From: Macropodus opercularis | Taxonomy: Eukaryota; Chordata; Actinopteri; Anabantiformes; Osphronemidae | Length of the DNA stretch: 64,000 nucleotides | Direction of reading: 5' to 3' | NCBI GenBank assembly: GCA_030770545.1 | Contig: CM061100.1 | Location: 5,711,501-5,775,500, forward strand | Shown: piece after piece, positions 54,101-60,100 of the stretch | Layout: the number at the start of each line of letters is the position of its first letter | Position numbering within the stretch: position 1 is the stretch's first letter | Program-made: the position numbers and the translations under genes | Notes under the pieces: generated by a model | What the model was told of the DNA's origin: nothing | Database searches by the model: none | Seen by the model: the letters and a program-made list of their open reading frames with translations, nothing else

Positions 54101-57100
54101 ATGTATTGTCCGAGGAGGAGAGCGATGGAGTCGGATCAGATGGTTTACAGATATTCAGAGTTCTGCTAGGATCCAGTTGGGGGTTGGGGGGGGGGGGGGG
54201 GGGTAGTACTGACGTTGGGGTAGCCAACTCTCTTTTTGCTGGGAGGTCTTCTTCACATCAGCCCTGAGATCGGCTTTGACTGAATGACAGCTCTGAAACC
54301 CACGTGAGTAATAGGATTAGTCCGTGGGCTAGGATGCCTCCGAGGGCTGAGGTCAAGCTAACCCAATCCTCGTACCCTCTCTCTTCATCCTTTATTGACC
54401 CCCTAATGTTCTTCTCGTCACCTCTTGCCCCCCCTGAGCCTAGCAATGATTTACCCACAACTGGTCAAACCTTCCACCCCTAACGTCTCCTCCTCACTTC
54501 ACCCTTCTAACTCTCCCCCATAATTTACTCTGTCACCCTGACCTCCCAGCCTCAGCCATTCCAAACAAACCACCACCCATGGATGGAGCCAAGTGAGACA
54601 AGATGTCAGCTATTCCTCTTGCTCAGTTTGCCTCTGTTCAGGCGAAGGCCGGTGGCCTGACAGTGAGAGGTCAATCACCTCCCTCCTCTACACTTCCATC
54701 ACGCTACTCACAGTGGGAACGTGCTGCAAGAAGAAGCCGCTCACTGTGTGGCCAACAAAAGCATTTCAGAAGCTGGGCCAAGGCGATCAAACGGAGCAAT
54801 TGTATTTGTGGCATGACAAAATGTTTGGGTGAACTTTGCTCTTTACTCCACAGTGTCAAAGGCTGTGTTTGTTGTGGGACAGTTAGTGTGATGAAGCATT
54901 GTGTTACCCAGAGGCCATAAAACCTCCCCAAACTCACAAAGCTTGACACAGCGACATCCATTAATCAAGGAAATAATCAACAGCTTAAGCAATGATTAAA
55001 TTAATTATTACTTATTGGTACATAACATAGCAATCCACACATTTTAAAAGTAATGCATTCATGTTTTTGTATAAAACAGGTATAGAGTAAAGGGACTACA
55101 TAAATATATGTATAGATAAAAACCCTTTAATGGGTAAAACTAAAGATCCCATATGCTAATAATCAATAATCAGTGTCACTTAACAGTAGGATCAACCGCT
55201 TACAGTGACGTATACCACAGGAGTAAAATTACCCAGAATACATTAGTGATGTCTGCCAAATGGCCCTTCCAATAAATGCATATCCTTCTTTCCACTGACA
55301 CTCAACCATGAAGTTGTGTGGGGACACTTGATGATGCTTGAGTGCGATCACTCCAGCTTGCATGACATGCATACTCACCCCTTTGCCACTTATCAAGCAT
55401 TTCCCTTCTCATGTAAACCACGCTGACAGCGTGATAGTGAGATGGCATAACACACAGCGGTGCCATGTATAGCACGAAAGCATAGCCTTTATCTAGTCAG
55501 CACATTCCACGAAAGCAAAGCACTGAACTCTCACCACAGTGCGAAGATAATACCTTCAACAAGCCATCTGTTTGCCCTTGCTTCATGGGACATGGGAAAA
55601 AACAAATGTGGGCAACAACTGACCTGTGACTTAGGAAACAAATGTTGGGCAGCAGATGAAGCTGCTGAAGCAGTGGTGGCGTGCTAGAGCTCCTGGGGGT
55701 ATTAAAAAGGATATCTGGCATTACGAGAACATATTTTTGTGGATAGTTTCAATAGATAAATAAACACCTTTTTACTGGTGTTTCTAAAAACCCCTGATTA
55801 CATCACACTAACGCAGGAAGCTAAATGGTAAACCACTCAACTCTTCTCAACTTTTAAAAGAAAGTCCTTTGGGTAAAGACAACAGTTTCAAAACCAACAT
55901 CCTCTGCTCTGTGGAAACATGGATCTTTCTTGAACCATGAAAAAGACCAAACTTACTTTATTTATTTAGTTATTTCCCAACGGTGGAGATTGATGGAGAA
56001 CATACTGGGACTGGATTGGTGACAACGTTGTGCATTTACACCAGGCCACTCACCTGTCCGTGTATCGGCGAGTGGGTTCATTTAGCATCAGACCATGTGG
56101 CGCATGGGTGAAGGGTGGTTGGCGCAGCAGGCGGTAGTGCAGCGGTTGGCAATGCCTACAGAGCGAGCAGTCGGGCCTGGATGCCAACATGGTGGCATCA
56201 ATCTCTAGGTGCTGCTCCATGGTAAAGAACTGCACCCCGTACACCTCTTCCTCTATGTCCAGCTTCAGAGTCAGCGGGGTGTCACAGAACACATTACTGG
56301 GACCTAATGAAATGTTGTTCCCACTGACGGTGAGCAGCAGAATGTTGTGGATCGCTGGAAGAGCTGTTTCCTCTGGGCTGAAGAAGGTGACCCACACGGT
56401 CAGAGAGTCTGGTACGAGTGGGTAGGTGAATTCTAGCTGGAGCATGCAGCCTTGGAGAGGACACTCAGACAGGCCCACGATGCCTTGCTCGGTCCCTGCA
56501 TTAGGGCTCCAGGTGCGCACGCTTGGCTCACAAGCTTGCTCCACATCTGGGGGGCCTGCGGGGTTACAAAATGACAGAGCGTCTCACACACAACATGCAA
56601 ATTCAAATATAATGACTTTATGCTGCAGGTTTGTAAATATCTTAAGGAATGTGGGGAGGTTTCCTGCTCGGGTGGAAGAGTTAATAGCATTTCTCATGAG
56701 TGTTAACACATATGCATTAATTGTTGTACTGGACGTCTGGTGTATCAACACGTCTCGCTGCATCAAGGTAGAGGTGAAACTGGGAGTTCATTGTGAGTCC
56801 ATGTGCAGAGGAAAGGCAGAGCTGAGGTGTGTACCTTCAGAGAGGGGCCCCGTGCAGGGTTCTCACTTCAGCAGTCATTACAAGCTCTAACAGTCACACT
56901 CCAGCCATATTTGGAGTCCACACACAGCTAACTCGCATTATCCCAAGTGACGTACACTAACATTCATCAAGCACTTTTAGAAGCCAGCGAGCGGCAGACA
57001 CTATGTTCTCCTTCGATTTCCTTTTGTGCATTTCCAAGCTGGCAACCAATGAAGCCATTTGCTAACCTCATTTCTGGGCACTGCGCAAAATTCCAGTGTT

Positions 57101-60100
57101 TAATCAAGTGAGGACTGAATATGGTTTCCAAGCCACATTATCTCAACACATTTATTATTGTACTGTAAGTGTGTGTGTGGTCACAGTGAAGGTGAATTAA
57201 AGAAAAAGCGAAAGACAGAGAAAAAAGGGGGGAGTGGGAGTAAAAGATGTTCTGGGAGAGAATTAACCGAGATACTCCAAGAACTTGGCTTCTTTGGCTT
57301 TGTGCTCGGCTCATGTAGTCTTGTTTTTGTGGGTACACTTTCATTGAGTTTGCAAGGAAAGGAGCTGTAGCCACAGAAAATATTTTGTAATGTCAGCTGT
57401 TATGATGGGCCCTACTCCTGCTCTGGCGCTGATGTTAATGCGGTTAGAGATTTAAGAGGAGACAGAGCAGGGGTGTCATCCACTGTATAAGCGAAGGCAA
57501 CGCGCTGTATTTGAAAACAACGAGCTGTGCAAGCAGAAGGTTTGAAATCCAACATTAACAGTACGAAGATATGCAATACACTGCTCTGTTGTGTAACGAA
57601 CAGCTACAGGTCATCAATGTCGCTATGAAAATCACGCCATCAAAGTCTCAATCCAGTTACATCACTAGCCTGCTGCTGCATCCCAGTCCCTGCAATCCCC
57701 TTAGAACAGAGACTCAGTGTGAGCCAATCAGTCTCTACCACTGTGGGTATTAGTCCATCGATGAGGGGGATACAGTTCTGTCCTAAACGCCTGTTCAGGA
57801 GGACGAGTTGAGGTTCTCTATCCAACAACCCTCAGGCTGATGGTCGCACTTGAACGGCCAGTGAAAAATATTAAACGTGTTTTCCTGTTTGTTGGTTATT
57901 GTGTTTAGTGATTAATGAACAGTTACACTATTTTGACGAATTAAGCGTATTTTTCAAAACATTCGTCTTCTACCGCTTATTCCCCGAAGCGGTCGCGGGC
58001 GTGCTGGAGCCTATCCCAGCTGGCTATGGGCGAGAGGCAGGGTACACCCTGGACTGATCGCCAGTCCATCACAGGGCCACACATATAGACAGACAAGTCA
58101 CAGTCACACACACACACTCACACCTACGGGCAATTTATGCAGTTTATTTTTCACAACAACACACAAAATTAAGATAAAATGTTTATTGCTGTTATGAAAG
58201 TAAAAAATATCAGCACGTGTAACAACTCAAATTAGTTAAAAATGACAAATATAATTTGAGCATTGCTGTTGGTGCCAGTCATAATCCTTCTGCTCTGGAG
58301 AATCGTCCTGATCCACCAAAGTCCAGAGTGCCAGATGAATAAACAGACAGGGATGTGTCCGGGCATGCACGCTTTATGCTTTCTAAGAAGTGTCTGGCTC
58401 TGACTCTCACTATCGATGACTCACTGTCACACACTGTTACACACTTCCGCGCTCAGAAGGCAGACATCAACCTCCTCTGGCCCTTTGGCCCTGACAGACA
58501 CACAAACAGAGAGACGCTTCACAGACACTACGAAAGAAACAGACACTATGGCTCAGGAGTCGATCTCACATCATGTTACGTTCACTGGATTTTAGTGGTT
58601 AAACCCGGTAGCTGGTGTTTTTTTGTTTTGATGCTGATAAAGGTGCTACGGGTTCGGTTGCACGTCACTTTTAAAGATAAAGATGGAAAGATTAGGACAA
58701 TACTTGCATTTACCGCTAATTGTACACACTGTAAACAACTTCATATGTTGGATGATGATGCAAAGCGTAGTAAAACTGAACACGTTGTCAGCTATTATAT
58801 TGCCAGTGTAATTTGCTTGAACTTGGCGTGTTGGATACACACATTCTATTCCCTTGACTGCTTGTTTTGCATAATCTTTACAGCCAATTACATGATATAT
58901 TATAGCGATGGAGCATGGTGTGATAAACTAAACGCAGGAATCCCATAAAGCTGTCAAGCAAAATGTTTAGGTTTTTTTAAAACAAGATTTGCTCGGCTCA
59001 AATAAAGTATATTTGCAAAATCTGCAAAATAATTAATCGAATCCGTTAAAGCCTTTGATGAGCTTTGGGGTCTGTGCTGTACCGTAAATCGATTGTGTAA
59101 CACTTCACAATAAGACGTGTTTTCCCTCAGCTGTTCATTTGAGTTGCATACCAGGTGTCTGTTGTCTGAGCTGTGGAGGCTTTTGACCCTGGTTCCTCAT
59201 CCTTGAGTATAAGTCGAGCTCTATGCTTCCTTTAGACCCCGTGTGGCATCATATAACCCAGCAAGCGTTGCCACCACAGTGTGTTTCTTTCAGGGAGGGT
59301 TAATAGTCATTACACCTACAGTCTGTATACAGTCGCACACACTGCCTTCGTGCTGTTAGAACTAATTTCTTAAATCCATACACAGGCAAACATTTTCTGC
59401 ATTCCAGATGCAGATGAAGAGGATTACTAGTAAGTGCACCTCCATGTGCACAGGAATGTGCCTTCACATAGAGTTACACATGCAGCTCCACTCAGATATG
59501 AGGGCAAAGTAGACCTTTCACTTCCATTCATACACGCTGCTGTTTTCAATCAAGCCAGGATCCTCCCTTGTGAATGTCACTAACCACATGTAATTCACTT
59601 AACTATCCTGGGTGGTTTTCACCCTGCCCAACCTTTCTCCCTCCCTCTCTGCATCTATATCCATGTGTGCTTTTGCCCCCTTTTCATTATTTTTGCTTCC
59701 CCCCTTCCACCAAAAAGATTTAAGAGCGATACCGCGGCTCTCTCTGACCACCTCAGTGTCTCCATGCACACGCGTCCTTGCAGTAGATAACAGGTGCTGT
59801 GTGTTCATGAATGCTGGTGCATACATGTAACACTACGAGACCCGCACGTCATGCTCTAACATGCTTATCCGGTATAATAGGCTGAAGGCCAATATGTCAG
59901 TACTTGTTGGCAGAACTAGGAGGAGGGGTTTGCCACAGTGTTAGCGAGCGCTACACACACACACACTACTGTGCCGTACTGTAACATCGCAGCTGTAGTG
60001 TCTAGTGAGGAGCTGGCTCAAGCCGAGCTGCCACAGACAGGCATCCTTCCAAGAGGCAAAGCAGCACAGTACAGTTTACGCACAGTGTGTTGGACAAGCC

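Larger units (their letters stand above)
50795..56053 (-). other. pappa intron, 5.3 kb
   Basis: Holds a Tc1 remnant (53860-54150), an 18-G run (54186-54203) and three short CATGGT repeats (51155-51172). A tRNA B-box-like word occurs at about 52915. No exon is supported. Confidence 0.86.

Noticed and set aside
58355..58948. 197-codon + strand ORF, the longest open frame not explained by a known exon
   Set aside because: It shows no recognisable domain, has non-protein-like composition in its second half, lies in a pappa intron on the opposite strand, and a frame of this length is near chance expectation for 64 kb.
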